A program made the translations under genes and the position numbers. Source: an uncultured Persicobacter sp. (GTDB lineage: Bacteria; Bacteroidota; Bacteroidia; Cytophagales; Cyclobacteriaceae). From it: DNA of 64,000 nt. The notes beneath the pieces are model-generated. The model was not told where the DNA came from and did no database searches. It was given only the letters and a program-made list of their open reading frames with translations. The stretch spans positions 231,488 through 295,487 of the forward strand of contig CANMKE010000004.1 of assembly GCA_947498325.1 (NCBI GenBank). Reading direction: 5' to 3'. This document shows, one piece after another, positions 51,832 through 61,892 of the stretch (position 1 is its first letter; every line of letters starts with the position of its first letter).

Positions 51832-52499
51832 TCCTACCTGCGTACCTTTAGATTGTGGATCAAGAGGTAAACAATTTTCATCCTCGAAGAGCGCTTCACA
51901 CTCACTACCATTACCGATAAGTGATAATTAATACTATTTGAATGCAATAAAAAGGGATTATTTTCAAAAATCCTAAAGCTTCAAAAAGTTTAAATGACTG
52001 AAAAACAGGATGATATTACATGTGTACCAATCAACAAAAAGCTGCACCAACCTCCTCACTTCAGCGTAACACTAAAGGCTATACAAAAATTACATACTCA
52101 AATTAATTCAATAATTAAACCTAAAGTTCAGCGGTTCTATTTTGTTTAAAATCCAACTAACTGCGTAAATCCAAAGCCCTTCAACTATGAAATAAAAAAT
52201 AAATAGTCAAAAAAATCATATTACAAACCCCTACTGTACCTCCTATTATAAAGCATAAACAGTAGAGATTGAAAAAAAGAATCCGATTCAATTTATTGAA
52301 AAACACGAAAAACATTACCTAAAACCATGTAAACAATCACTTGAAATAAATCAAAAAAACACCCCTCAAACACAAAAATAATTCAATTGAATTACTTATC
52401 TCCACTCATTTCACTCATCAAACCCTGATGTTTTCGCAAGCTTACAATGCTAATCGAGCAGGACACGCAACCCCACGCGTAACAACTAACGATCAATGG

Positions 52500-52556
52500 G
52501 TTAGCGACAAAAAAAACAAGCCGACACTGTTCGCTAACGGACACTAGCGTCCCTAA
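52500..52556. repeat. Palindromic block, possible repeat or mobile-element remnant
   Basis: GTTAGCGA (52500-52507) is the exact inverted complement of TCGCTAAC (52531-52538), with a 23-base loop containing an A8 tract. It is followed directly by a second palindrome GGACACTAGCGTCC. The block is richer in GC than its surroundings. Confidence 0.5.
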
Positions 52557-52620
52557 ACCGAACACCTTCAAGCCCTCGAAAATTTTAAAAATAGCCTATA
52601 CTGCTCAAAATTGAAGATTA

Positions 52621-52628
52621 TACTTTTG
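52621..52628 (+). promoter_or_regulatory. Candidate -7 box of the small secreted protein gene
   Basis: TACTTTTG matches TAnnTTTG; the start point near 52636 would give a leader of about 37 bases to the ATG at 52673. Confidence 0.45.
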
Positions 52629-52672
52629 GCACTGATATAGTATTGAAAGAAGTGTACTTAAACTTAACGACA

Positions 52673-53029
52673 ATGAAAACGCTTCTTTTACTTCTACTGA
52701 TTATCGGCAGTCTTTCTTCTCAGGCTTTTGCTCAAATTCCTATTCAGCATTCACAATCCAAAGCCCAGGTGATTATTTCACAGGATGGCCAAACCCTTAC
52801 CGTGGACATGACCAACCGAAGCTGTGGGGCACACACCACCATTGACCTCTCTAAAGGTGATGAGCTGGGTTACAAAACCAGGGTGGTGAGGTATTTTGGT
52901 GGTTTGCTGAAGCAAGACACCTACCCATTAAAAAATTTGGTCATCATTACTGCCGAAAAAGAGGAAGAGCTCCTCTTTAATCGCAGCAATATCAATCTTT
53001 TGGTGCATTCATTGATCGACCTCCAATAA
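52673..53029 (+). CDS. Small secreted protein of unknown function
   Basis: The ATG at 52673 gives 118 residues opening with a signal peptide (MKTLLLLLLIIGSLSSQAFAQ); the frame runs 10 codons upstream, past the predicted promoter start. The mature part is about 97 residues and beta-rich, with one Cys (NRSCGAHTTIDLSKGDELGYKTRVVRYFGGLLKQD). I recognise no domain. It probably resides in the periplasm. It converges on the nitroreductase gene with 36 bases between and no clear terminator. Confidence 0.65.
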   Translation: MKTLLLLLLIIGSLSSQAFAQIPIQHSQSKAQVIISQDGQTLTVDMTNRSCGAHTTIDLSKGDELGYKTRVVRYFGGLLKQDTYPLKNLVIITAEKEEELLFNRSNINLLVHSLIDLQ

Positions 53030-53065
53030 ATAAAATAAGTCCGGCGACCAATCGCACCATAATGC

Positions 53066-53695
53066 TTACTTTCTGATAATGATGGTACTCAGCGGTTTCC
53101 TGACTTTCGCCTGCTGTGCCAGCTCATCACTTTCATCTCTAAAACCAATCGGGCACATTACAGTGCTTCGCAAACCCTCCGCTGGAAGATCGAGAATCCG
53201 ATCAATTTCCGCAGGTGCAAAACCTTCTATCGGGCAGGCATCAACGCCTTCCGCCGCACAAACCGTCAGCAAATTACCCAAAGCCAGATAAACCTGATGA
53301 TCCAACCAAACGGCCTGCTGCTCGGCGCTTAACCCTTTCAAATAACCATGGATCATGTTTGCGTACCCCGTCAGGGAATCCGTGCTCACTGATCGCGTAT
53401 TGGCCATTAAGTCCACCATCTCTTCTACATCTGTGGCCTCCACTTCTTCCTGCCGACAAAGAATCAAAAGGTGGGAAGCATCCGTTACCTGCGACTGATT
53501 CCAGGAGTGCGTTTTGATCTCCTCGCGCAAAGATTCAGTCTCCACCACCACAATCTTCCATGCCTGTAAACCCAGCGAAGAAGCCGACCAGCGCACGCCC
53601 TCTAAAATCCGCCTCAATTGTGATTCTTCAAGTTTTCGTGCACTGTCAAATTTTTTGGTGGCATACCTCCACTGAAGCTGATCTAAAATATCCAT
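53066..53695 (-). CDS. Nitroreductase family NAD(P)H-dependent oxidoreductase
   Basis: The 209-residue FMN-dependent oxidoreductase is of the NfsB/nitroreductase fold. The N-terminus WRYATKKFD and RILEGVRWSASSLGLQAWKIVVVE form the FMN-phosphate and dimer regions. HLLILCRQ, the QVYLALGNLLTVCAAEGVDACPIEGF block and the C-terminal VMCPIGFRDESD complete the family pattern. The physiological substrate is usually a quinone, enal or nitro compound and cannot be read here. It is cytosolic and monocistronic. Confidence 0.9.
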   Translation of the reverse strand: MDILDQLQWRYATKKFDSARKLEESQLRRILEGVRWSASSLGLQAWKIVVVETESLREEIKTHSWNQSQVTDASHLLILCRQEEVEATDVEEMVDLMANTRSVSTDSLTGYANMIHGYLKGLSAEQQAVWLDHQVYLALGNLLTVCAAEGVDACPIEGFAPAEIDRILDLPAEGLRSTVMCPIGFRDESDELAQQAKVRKPLSTIIIRK

Positions 53696-53949
53696 ATTAT
53701 TTAATGCTATGAGTTCTCAAAAATAGGTATCGTTTTTAAACGTCTTGATATCGTATATCATCTGTTTAACGAACAAGATCCACAGCCCTGCAAGAAAGCG
53801 CAAACATTTGCATAAAGATTCGATATAAATCTTTTCGATCTAAGATTGAAGAATGATATTTATGTCTAAATTATGAGAATAATGAATAAATAAGCCTATT
53901 TTTTCACACCTTAAGGCAAAAATAATATCCACGATTGTATTTTGAAAAG

Positions 53950-56673
53950 ATGAAAATCCAATTCAATATTGATTATCACACCCAATGGGGTCAGCAAGTG
54001 TATGTTTGCGGTACCATTCCTGAGTTAGGGAATGGCCTTCCTGCACAGGCGCTTCCCCTGAACATTATAGCCAATGAACACTGGCAGGCAACCGTCGAAC
54101 TTCCTTCAACAACAGCCGATTTTAATTACTTTTATTTTGTTGCCAGTAACCCCGCCACTGAAATCGATAAAGAATGGGGAAGTCGGTACCTGAAGCTGGA
54201 AAAAAGCAAAAACAGCTACCTTCTAAAAGATGCCTGGCGACCAAAAAGCCGCGAGGAGAACACCTTTTTCACCACCGCCTTTCAGAATGCCCTTTTGCCA
54301 AAACCCGCTGCGGCAGGAAAGAAAAAACGCATTACCCTGAAAAAATCTGAAAACCTGTTTCGCTTTCAGATTCAGGCAGCGCGTGTTCCTGAAGGTCATC
54401 AACTGTGCTTGCTCGGAAGCTCCTCAGCATTGGGCAACTGGTCGCATCAGGAGGCACTACTGATGACTTGTAACGATGAAGCCTTATGGTCTGTGGATGT
54501 TGCGCTGAATTCCATTGCGCTGCCGTTGGAATACAAATACGGCTTTTACAATATTGAGAAAAAAGACATTGTGGCCTGGGAATCCAGGGATTTCAATCGT
54601 GTCCTCAGGGCTGATATTACCGAAGAGAAAACCGTTCAGGTTATTACTGATGAAGCCATCAGCTACCCATTTGCGAACTGGAAAGGGGCTGGCGTGGCCA
54701 TTCCTGTATTTTCCCTGAGAAGCAAAAGTGGCATGGGGGTGGGTGAATTCAATGACCTGAAGCTCCTCGCCGACTGGTCTGAAAAAGTCAATATCAAGCT
54801 GATACAGATTTTGCCGATCAACGACACCGTTGCCAACCATAACTGGAAAGATTCTTATCCTTATTCGGCCATATCGGTATTTGCGCTCCATCCCATGTAC
54901 CTGAATATGGAACACTTGGGTCAGCTGGCATCAAAAACCACCCGCAAGATTATTGCTGAAGTCCGCGACAAGCTCAATGAGTCGGAAACCGTCGAATACA
55001 ACGATGTGATGCGCACCAAAAGCCGTTACATCAAAATGATTTACGGCGAAACCAAAGAGCAATTCTTCAAGGATAAAAAAGCACAGCAATTCCTGAAAGA
55101 AAACGCTCACTGGATCAAGGCTTATGCTGCTTTCTCTTTCCTTCGGGATTTATACCGAACCCCTGATTTCAAGCAGTGGGGAGCTTATGCTACTTTCGAT
55201 GAAAAAGTGATTGATGAACTGGTCAAACCAAGCTCACAACACTACGATGAAATCGCCATTCACTATTTCATTCAGTATCATTTACACCTGCAACTCCTTG
55301 ATGCCGCAGACTACGCAAGGAAGAAAGGAATTGTGCTTAAAGGAGATATTCCCATCGGAATTTACCGCTACTCGGTTGATGCATGGATGAACCCTTCTCT
55401 CTATCATATGGACTGCCAGGCAGGCGCGCCACCCGATGCTTTTGCTGTAAATGGGCAAAACTGGGGTTTCCCTACCTATAACTGGGAGGAAATGGCTAAA
55501 GACGGCTTCTCTTGGTGGAAAAGCCGAATGACCAACATGGGTACCTATTTTGATGCTTTCCGTATTGATCATATTCTTGGATTCTTCCGTATCTGGGAGA
55601 TCCCCTGGGATGCCGTTCAGGGAATCTTGGGGTACTTCAACCCTTGTTTGCCAATCACCAAACAGGAGTTCTACGACAGGCAGATCCATTTTGATTATGA
55701 CCGACTGGTGAAACCTTACATCCGCGAACATTTCCTTCATGAAATTTTCGGGGAAGACACAGCGGCAGTCAAGGCGCAGTATCTGAACGAGTATCAGCAA
55801 GGCTGTTTCGAAATGAAGCCCGAATTCGACACCCAGAGAAAGGTGGAAGAGTTTCTTGCCCACGACGAAAGCCTGACCAACGATGAGCAGGCCTACCGTG
55901 AGCAAATTAAGCTGGGGCTTTTTGGACTGATTGCCAATGTTGTTCTGGTGGAAATTCCCAAAACCAACCACGAGCATTTCAGCCCAAGGATTGCCATGCA
56001 TCAAACCCGCTCTTACCAGGAGCTTGATGAATACAGCAGGGCAAAGCTCAACGAAATGTATATTGATTTCTTTTACCACCGTCAGGAGGACTTCTGGAGA
56101 ACACAGGCCATGGTCAAGCTTCCTGCACTAAAAGAGGCCACCAATATGCTGATCTGCGGAGAAGATTTAGGAATGGTTCCTGATTGCGTTCCGCCCGTAA
56201 TGGACGAACTGGGCATGCTGAGCCTTGAAATTCAGCGTATGCCAAAAAATCCGAAGGTGGAATTTGGACATCCGGCGCACGCACCATATTTATCGGTGGT
56301 TACCCCTTCATGTCATGATATGTCCACCATTAGAGGATGGTGGGAAGAAGATCCAGACCAAACACAGGCCTTTTTCAACCATATGCTTGGCCACCATGGC
56401 GGCGCACCGTATTACTGTGAAACCTGGCTTGCTGAAGAGATGGTCAATCAGCATTTATGGTCGCCTGCAATGTGGGCAATTTTCCCCATTCAGGATTTAG
56501 TGGCCATGAATGCCGACCTCAGAAAGCAGGACGCGAAGAGCGAACAGATCAACGTGCCGGCCAATCCGAACCATCAGTGGAAATACCGTTTCCACCTCAA
56601 CCTCGAGGACCTGATGAAGGAAACCGAATTTAATGAGCATGTAAAGCAAATGATTCAAAATTGCGGTAGATAA
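53950..56673 (+). CDS. malQ: 4-alpha-glucanotransferase with two N-terminal CBM20 domains
   Basis: MalQ (GH77) moves alpha-1,4-glucan segments between maltodextrins or glycogen. The ATG at 53950 gives 907 residues, the long bacterial/plant DPE2-like form. Two starch-binding CBM20 modules lie at about 1-105 (FNIDYHTQWGQQVYVCGTIPELG) and 130-240 (RFQIQAARVPEGHQLCLLGSSSALGNW), then the GH77 domain. Catalytic blocks are DAFRIDHILGFF (nucleophile Asp), CGEDLGMVPDCV (acid/base Glu) and TPSCHDMSTIRGWWEED (stabilising Asp). There is no signal peptide, so it is cytosolic. No other glycogen gene is next to it. A terminator follows. Confidence 0.95.
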   Translation: MKIQFNIDYHTQWGQQVYVCGTIPELGNGLPAQALPLNIIANEHWQATVELPSTTADFNYFYFVASNPATEIDKEWGSRYLKLEKSKNSYLLKDAWRPKSREENTFFTTAFQNALLPKPAAAGKKKRITLKKSENLFRFQIQAARVPEGHQLCLLGSSSALGNWSHQEALLMTCNDEALWSVDVALNSIALPLEYKYGFYNIEKKDIVAWESRDFNRVLRADITEEKTVQVITDEAISYPFANWKGAGVAIPVFSLRSKSGMGVGEFNDLKLLADWSEKVNIKLIQILPINDTVANHNWKDSYPYSAISVFALHPMYLNMEHLGQLASKTTRKIIAEVRDKLNESETVEYNDVMRTKSRYIKMIYGETKEQFFKDKKAQQFLKENAHWIKAYAAFSFLRDLYRTPDFKQWGAYATFDEKVIDELVKPSSQHYDEIAIHYFIQYHLHLQLLDAADYARKKGIVLKGDIPIGIYRYSVDAWMNPSLYHMDCQAGAPPDAFAVNGQNWGFPTYNWEEMAKDGFSWWKSRMTNMGTYFDAFRIDHILGFFRIWEIPWDAVQGILGYFNPCLPITKQEFYDRQIHFDYDRLVKPYIREHFLHEIFGEDTAAVKAQYLNEYQQGCFEMKPEFDTQRKVEEFLAHDESLTNDEQAYREQIKLGLFGLIANVVLVEIPKTNHEHFSPRIAMHQTRSYQELDEYSRAKLNEMYIDFFYHRQEDFWRTQAMVKLPALKEATNMLICGEDLGMVPDCVPPVMDELGMLSLEIQRMPKNPKVEFGHPAHAPYLSVVTPSCHDMSTIRGWWEEDPDQTQAFFNHMLGHHGGAPYYCETWLAEEMVNQHLWSPAMWAIFPIQDLVAMNADLRKQDAKSEQINVPANPNHQWKYRFHLNLEDLMKETEFNEHVKQMIQNCGR

Positions 56674-56695
56674 AAGCCCAAAACAATACACTGAC

Positions 56696-56733
56696 AAAAG
56701 CACTGAAGTTGATTTCTTCAGTGCTTTTTTTTG
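56696..56733 (+). terminator. Terminator of malQ
   Basis: AAAAGCACTGAAG (56696-56708) pairs with CTTCAGTGCTTTT (56716-56728), followed by T. Confidence 0.88.
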
Positions 56734-56948
56734 CGCCAAAAATTCAGGAAACTCCCCAAACAACCCATCACTTTTCAGCAGGAAAACACACCATTACCGT
56801 GTATTTTTTATTATATTATATATTGACATCAAAAGATTTACCAAAACCACAGCATCTACAAAACGTTCAACAACAGGAAACTCTTTGTATTATCCTGTGG
56901 CGATTGTTCACCTGAAATAAAATGTCAACCACCAACTAAAGAACCTGA

Positions 56949-58532
56949 ATGCAACCTATCCACTCCAATATCATCCCCCAATCGGAAGGTTATCAGCGAA
57001 ACCTTTCCAATATGGAGGAATTGCTGAATACTTTGGCGCAGCATTTACACGAAGCCCGATTTGAAGGGCCCGAGAAACACCTCCAAAAAGCCCGAAATCA
57101 GGGCAAATACCTCTCGCGCGAAAGAATTGAGCTTTTGCTGGATCAGGACTCCCCCTTCCTTGAGTTGCTCCCCCTTGCGGGTATTGGTCGCGATGGCTTC
57201 GGACCCTGCGGAACCCTGGTGGCTGGCATTGGGCTGGTCAGTGGTAAAATATGCCTGATTGCCTCCAATATAGGTACCAAAAAAGGGGGCGCCATAGATC
57301 ATGCCACCGTGCAGAAACATCAGCGCATTGCGGAGATTGCTTATGAAAATCACCTACCGGTAATTAACCTCGTGGAATCCGCTGGTGTCAATTTACCAGA
57401 ACAGGAAAACATCTTTAACAATGCTGGCACTATGTTCCGGGAAATCACCAAACGATCCAAGCTTGGTGCCCCCACCATTTCGGTGGTTTTCGGCAGCAGC
57501 ACCGCTGGTGGGGCGTATATCCCTGGCATGTCAGATTATGCGATTTTCGTGAAAGGTCAGGCGCAGGTATTCCTTGCCGGTCCTCCACTGGTAAAAATGG
57601 CCACCAATGAGGATGCGGTTGCCGAAGAACTTGGTGGCGCGAGCATGCACAGCAAAATCAGTGGAGTGTCCGACTATCTCGCCGATGATGAGCTCGATGG
57701 CATCAGGAAAGCCCGGGAGATTATGGCCTTTTATGAACCCGCCCAAAGCAATAACCCCCGTCAGGAAGTAAAGCCGCCGTTATATGCTGCGGAGGAAATT
57801 CACGGCATCCTCCCCCCCGATATTAAGCAACCTTTCGACGCCCGCGAAATTATCGCAAGAGTGGTCGATGGCTCTGCCTTCCATGAATTCAAAGCTGAAT
57901 TCGGCCCCACCCTGATCACCGGTTATGCACACATCAATGGGTTCAGGGTCGGAATTATTGCCAACAATGGCGTACTGTTCAGCGATGCAGCCAATAAAGG
58001 AGCACATTTCATTCAGTTGTGCAATATGAATGCCGTTCCTATTGTCTTCTTTCAGAACATTACTGGTTTTATGGTAGGAAAAAAATATGAACAGGAAGGG
58101 ATCATTAAGCATGGTGCCAAGCTGATCAATGCGGTTTCCAACAGCGAAGTCCCCGCCATCACCATCATGACTGGCGCCTCTTATGGTGCTGGAAATTACG
58201 CCATGATGGGCCGTATGTACAAACCCCGATTTCTGTTCACTTACCCCAATGCCAAAATCTCTGTGATGGGTGGTGAACAGCTCGCCGGTGTGATGGACAT
58301 CATCAGACGCGGGGGCGGTAAGGTGGTGGATGAGCAACAGCTTGCGGCCGATAAACAAGCCCTTGTTGACGACATCGAGCGAAAATCGACGCCATATTAC
58401 TCCTCAGGACACCTTTGGGACGATGGTGTAATTCAACCCTCTGACACCCGAATATACCTCAGCATGTGCCTGGAGGTGATTCACCTGCAAACCATCGAAA
58501 GCAGCCGAAACTTTGGCATCTTCCGCATGTAA
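56949..58532 (+). CDS. Acyl-CoA carboxylase carboxyltransferase (beta) subunit, MCC/GCC type
   Basis: This 527-residue protein is the beta subunit of a biotin-dependent acyl-CoA carboxylase (methylcrotonyl-CoA or geranyl-CoA type). It has the N-terminal RERIELLLD, the acyl-CoA/carboxybiotin-binding crotonase-like halves with GTKKGGAIDHATVQKHQR, ESAGVNLPEQ, FGSSTAGGAYIPGMSDY and GQAQVFLAGPPLVK, and the C-terminal half with TGFMVGKKYEQEGIIKHGAK and LWDDGVIQPSDTR. FLAGPPLVK rather than FLGGPPLVK makes a geranyl-type or mixed specificity possible. It starts a catabolic run with the dehydrogenase 31 bases downstream. Confidence 0.88.
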   Translation: MQPIHSNIIPQSEGYQRNLSNMEELLNTLAQHLHEARFEGPEKHLQKARNQGKYLSRERIELLLDQDSPFLELLPLAGIGRDGFGPCGTLVAGIGLVSGKICLIASNIGTKKGGAIDHATVQKHQRIAEIAYENHLPVINLVESAGVNLPEQENIFNNAGTMFREITKRSKLGAPTISVVFGSSTAGGAYIPGMSDYAIFVKGQAQVFLAGPPLVKMATNEDAVAEELGGASMHSKISGVSDYLADDELDGIRKAREIMAFYEPAQSNNPRQEVKPPLYAAEEIHGILPPDIKQPFDAREIIARVVDGSAFHEFKAEFGPTLITGYAHINGFRVGIIANNGVLFSDAANKGAHFIQLCNMNAVPIVFFQNITGFMVGKKYEQEGIIKHGAKLINAVSNSEVPAITIMTGASYGAGNYAMMGRMYKPRFLFTYPNAKISVMGGEQLAGVMDIIRRGGGKVVDEQQLAADKQALVDDIERKSTPYYSSGHLWDDGVIQPSDTRIYLSMCLEVIHLQTIESSRNFGIFRM

Positions 58533-58563
58533 ATTCTACCCTTGACAAACAACAATTCCCCCT

Positions 58564-59754
58564 ATGAAAAAATACCATGAAGAACATCAGTTACTGAGAG
58601 ATTCCCTCAGACAGTTTATAGAAAAAGAAATTACACCAAACCTGCAACAGTGGGAAGACCAGGAGGAATGCCCCAAACATCTTTTCAAAAAAATGGGGGA
58701 GCTGGGCTTTATTGGCGCAAACTTCCCTGAAGAGGTCGGGGGCAGCGGCATGGACTTTCTGGCCTCTGAGATCGTGATGGCAGAACTATCCTATGCCAAT
58801 ATTGGTGGCTTCACGGGCTCCTATTACGCGCATACCTTCCTGCCGTTGCCACTGCTGAATGCCATGGGTACAGACGAGCAAAAGGACAAATACCTGCGCC
58901 CAGCGATTCAGGGAGACATGATCGCCTCTTTGGCCATCACCGAACCCGGTGCAGGCTCCGACGTCAAGGGCATATCCACATTCGGAGAAGATGCAGGCGA
59001 CCACTTTATCCTGAACGGTTCAAAAATCTTTATTACCAATGCCAATATCGGTGATTTTATGGTGGTGGTTACCCGCACAGGAGAAGGGCACAAAATGACC
59101 TTGCTGATTGTTGAAAATCATTGGGAGGGCGTCAGTTGCTCCCCTATTGATAAAAAACTCGGCTGGCATACTTCGGATACCGCACAGGTGTTTTTTGACA
59201 ATGTGAAAGTGCCCAAAGAGAATGTTATCGGCGAGATCAACAAAGGATTTTATTACCTGATGAACAATATTCAGGAAGAGCGTTTGCTGATGTCGGTTAT
59301 GGCTACCCACACCGCTCAGTATGCCTATGACGAGGCCGTCAAGTATGTCCGTGACCGAAAAGCCTTTGGCAGCACCCTTAGCAAATTGCAGGTTATGCGC
59401 CATAAAATTGCCAAAATGGCCACCCAGCTCGAATCCTGCCACGCCATGACCGACCGCGCTTTGCTGGCATTTATGGATATCGGGCCAAAGGCTACGGAAG
59501 TCATTACGATGTCGAAAGTCTATACTGCCGAAACCGCCATGGAAATTATCAATCAGGCCATTCAAGCCCATGGGGGAAATGGCTATGTGGAGACTTATGG
59601 TGTGGCCCGCGCCTGGCGTGATACCCGACTGTTTTCAATTGGCGCAGGCTCGTCGGAGATCATGTATGAGATCATCAGTAAATTTGAAATTGATCGCATT
59701 AAACACGAAAAGCAGTTTGTCGCCTCAAGAAGCGGGAAAATGTCCACTACATAG
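58564..59754 (+). CDS. Acyl-CoA dehydrogenase (isovaleryl/long-chain type active site)
   Basis: This 396-residue flavin dehydrogenase oxidises an acyl-CoA at C2-C3. It has LAITEPGAGSDVKGI, the FAD-binding KIFITNANIGDFMVVVTRTG, DRKAFGSTLSKLQVMRHKIA and AIQAHGGNGYVETYGVARAWRD. The MCAD-type catalytic Glu (YEGT) is replaced by SIGAGSSEIM. A Glu in the helix NNIQEERLL sits where isovaleryl-CoA and long-chain dehydrogenases carry their base, so isovaleryl-CoA or citronellyl-CoA is more likely than butyryl-CoA. It lies between the carboxylase beta and alpha genes. Confidence 0.9.
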   Translation: MKKYHEEHQLLRDSLRQFIEKEITPNLQQWEDQEECPKHLFKKMGELGFIGANFPEEVGGSGMDFLASEIVMAELSYANIGGFTGSYYAHTFLPLPLLNAMGTDEQKDKYLRPAIQGDMIASLAITEPGAGSDVKGISTFGEDAGDHFILNGSKIFITNANIGDFMVVVTRTGEGHKMTLLIVENHWEGVSCSPIDKKLGWHTSDTAQVFFDNVKVPKENVIGEINKGFYYLMNNIQEERLLMSVMATHTAQYAYDEAVKYVRDRKAFGSTLSKLQVMRHKIAKMATQLESCHAMTDRALLAFMDIGPKATEVITMSKVYTAETAMEIINQAIQAHGGNGYVETYGVARAWRDTRLFSIGAGSSEIMYEIISKFEIDRIKHEKQFVASRSGKMSTT

Positions 59755-59915
59755 GGCGCTACGCATACTCAGGATGTGTAACCATTTTCAATAAAACCCA
59801 AATGAACATGGTAAAAGGTGACCAATGATCAGCGTACCGAATAATTCCCGTCACTTTGTACCTGGCATCTAAAAGCATACTAAAAAATCAACCCCTTACC
59901 CAACACCACCAAACT

Positions 59916-61889
59916 ATGAACCCTAAATCTTTCAATAAAATACTGATTGCCAATCGTGGGGAAATTGCCCGCAGAATTATTCGTACCTGCCACAGGCTCG
60001 GCATCAATACGGTGGCGGTGTTTTCTGAAGCGGACAAGCATGAGGCCTTTGTATATGAGGCCAAAGAGGCTGTAGCCCTCGGCGGTAATCGGCCCGATGA
60101 ATCCTACCTCCGGCAGGAACGGATTATCGAGGCGGCACAAAAAACGAACGCGCAGGCCATTCATCCTGGCTTCGGCTTCCTCTCAGAAAACACAGACTTT
60201 GCTGCAAAATGTGAAGCGGAAGGCATCACGTTCATCGGGCCCAATGCTGAAGCAATACGACTGATGGGCGACAAAAAAACAGCCAAACAACTTATGGCAG
60301 AAAATGGCGTGCCTGTGGTTCCTGGCTATAATGGAGATGACCAATCGCTGGAAGCATTTATCCGTGAAGCGCGAGAAATTGGCTATCCAGTTTTACTGAA
60401 AGCAACAGCGGGAGGAGGAGGAAAGGGGATGCGTGTGGTTAATAGTGAAGAAGAAATGTCTGATGCTTTTGATGCCGCTAAACGGGAGGCTAAATCCGCT
60501 TTTGGCAACGACCTGATGCTCCTCGAAAAATATTTTGCATCCAGCAGGCATATCGAATTTCAAATCTTTGGAGATCAGCATGGGCAGGCAATTCATCTTT
60601 ATGAGCGTGATTGCTCCATTCAGCGGCGCCACCAAAAAATTATTGAAGAAAGCCCCTCTCCCGCCCTCAATGAGGTTACCCGCGCCCGCATGGGTGGTGT
60701 TGCTGTGAAGGCTGCCGAAGCCTTGAATTATGACAATGCAGGCACCGTAGAGTTTCTTTTTGCGGAAGACAATTCCTTTTATTTCCTGGAGGTCAACACC
60801 CGATTGCAGGTGGAACACCCTGTTACGGAAATGATCACTGGCCTCGATCTCGTGGAATGGCAGATCAGAATTGCACAGGGAGAGAAACTACCAATGGAGC
60901 AAGCCGAAATCCCGCAGCAGGGGCACGCCCTTGAGGTGCGGGTTTATGCCGAAGACCCTTCAAACAACTTCCTGCCACAAACAGGAAAAATCCTAAAATT
61001 CGATTATCATCAGCACCCACAGGTACGGGTTGACGCAGGAGTGGAGACTGGTTCGGAGGTCAGTATTTATTACGACCCAATGATTGCCAAGGTCATTACA
61101 CACAGTGCCACAAGGACTGAAAACCTGCGCCTCATGCATTACACATTGGAGCAAACCGCCCTGATTGGCGTCAACAATAATATTGATTTCCTGAAAGGGA
61201 TTATGCGGCATGAGGTATTTCAGTCTGGTGAATTCGACACCCAGTTTTTGGTAAAATACCAAGTTGAATGTCAGCCCTCCGCTACCCTTACGGAGGAAGC
61301 TTTATGCGTTACGCTGATTTACGAATGGCTCGAAAGAAGTAAAAAACAGCCTTATTTCCGCCATATTCCCAGTGGGTGGCGCAACAACCTTTCTATGTTG
61401 CAACAAATAACGTACAAAATAGCAGGGTCATCGACCAACATTGCTTATAAGCGCACTAAAACGGATACATTGGAATGCGAATTCAATGATAAGCAGTTCA
61501 CCACTGAAATCATCAAACAGGCCGGCGACAGTTGGATTATTCAAATTAATGGGACGATCAGAAAGTGGCAGATATTCCCATCAAAAACAGGCTACTTTAT
61601 ATACACCCCCACAGAAGGGACGGTTAAGGTTGATACCGTACCCCGCTACCCCACAACGCAAGCCAGCAAAAGTGATGACGCTTACACCTCTCCGATGCCT
61701 GGCCAGATCATTAAGGTAATGGTAAAGGCAGGTGATGAGATCAAAACTGGTGACCCCTTACTGGTGCTGAGTTCCATGAAAATGGAAAATACAATTTACG
61801 CACATTCGGAGGGCATCATTGAGGAGGTCTTTGTAAAGGCTGATGATATGGTAGAATCTGATAAAGTTTTTCTGACCATTAAATCATAA
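59916..61889 (+). CDS. Acyl-CoA carboxylase biotin carboxylase/biotin carrier (alpha) subunit
   Basis: The ATG at 59916 gives 657 residues, the usual size of MccA/AtuF; an upstream 20-codon extension is unlikely. The biotin carboxylase domain has ILIANRGEIARRIIRTC, KATAGGGGKGMR (ATP loop), the RDCSIQRRHQKIIEESPSP block and EVNTRLQVEHPVTE. A middle BT-like region (about 460-580) follows, then the biotin carrier domain with the biotinylated Lys in SSMKMENTIYAH (SMKM instead of the commoner AMKM). It partners with the beta subunit upstream. It ends 3 bases before the crotonase gene. Confidence 0.93.
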   Translation: MNPKSFNKILIANRGEIARRIIRTCHRLGINTVAVFSEADKHEAFVYEAKEAVALGGNRPDESYLRQERIIEAAQKTNAQAIHPGFGFLSENTDFAAKCEAEGITFIGPNAEAIRLMGDKKTAKQLMAENGVPVVPGYNGDDQSLEAFIREAREIGYPVLLKATAGGGGKGMRVVNSEEEMSDAFDAAKREAKSAFGNDLMLLEKYFASSRHIEFQIFGDQHGQAIHLYERDCSIQRRHQKIIEESPSPALNEVTRARMGGVAVKAAEALNYDNAGTVEFLFAEDNSFYFLEVNTRLQVEHPVTEMITGLDLVEWQIRIAQGEKLPMEQAEIPQQGHALEVRVYAEDPSNNFLPQTGKILKFDYHQHPQVRVDAGVETGSEVSIYYDPMIAKVITHSATRTENLRLMHYTLEQTALIGVNNNIDFLKGIMRHEVFQSGEFDTQFLVKYQVECQPSATLTEEALCVTLIYEWLERSKKQPYFRHIPSGWRNNLSMLQQITYKIAGSSTNIAYKRTKTDTLECEFNDKQFTTEIIKQAGDSWIIQINGTIRKWQIFPSKTGYFIYTPTEGTVKVDTVPRYPTTQASKSDDAYTSPMPGQIIKVMVKAGDEIKTGDPLLVLSSMKMENTIYAHSEGIIEEVFVKADDMVESDKVFLTIKS

Positions 61890-61892
61890 CCT

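Larger units (their letters stand above)
51832..52672. other. Long AT-rich intergenic region
   Basis: About 840 bases without a supportable gene. It is strongly AT-rich up to about 52450. From 52440 to 52570 the composition changes and a palindromic block appears (52500-52555). A candidate promoter box follows at 52621. Confidence 0.55.

Noticed and set aside
52500..52556. Integron attC site.
   Set aside because: The arms GTTAGCG / CGCTAAC do not meet the GTTRRRY / RYYYAAC rule, and there is no integrase or cassette.
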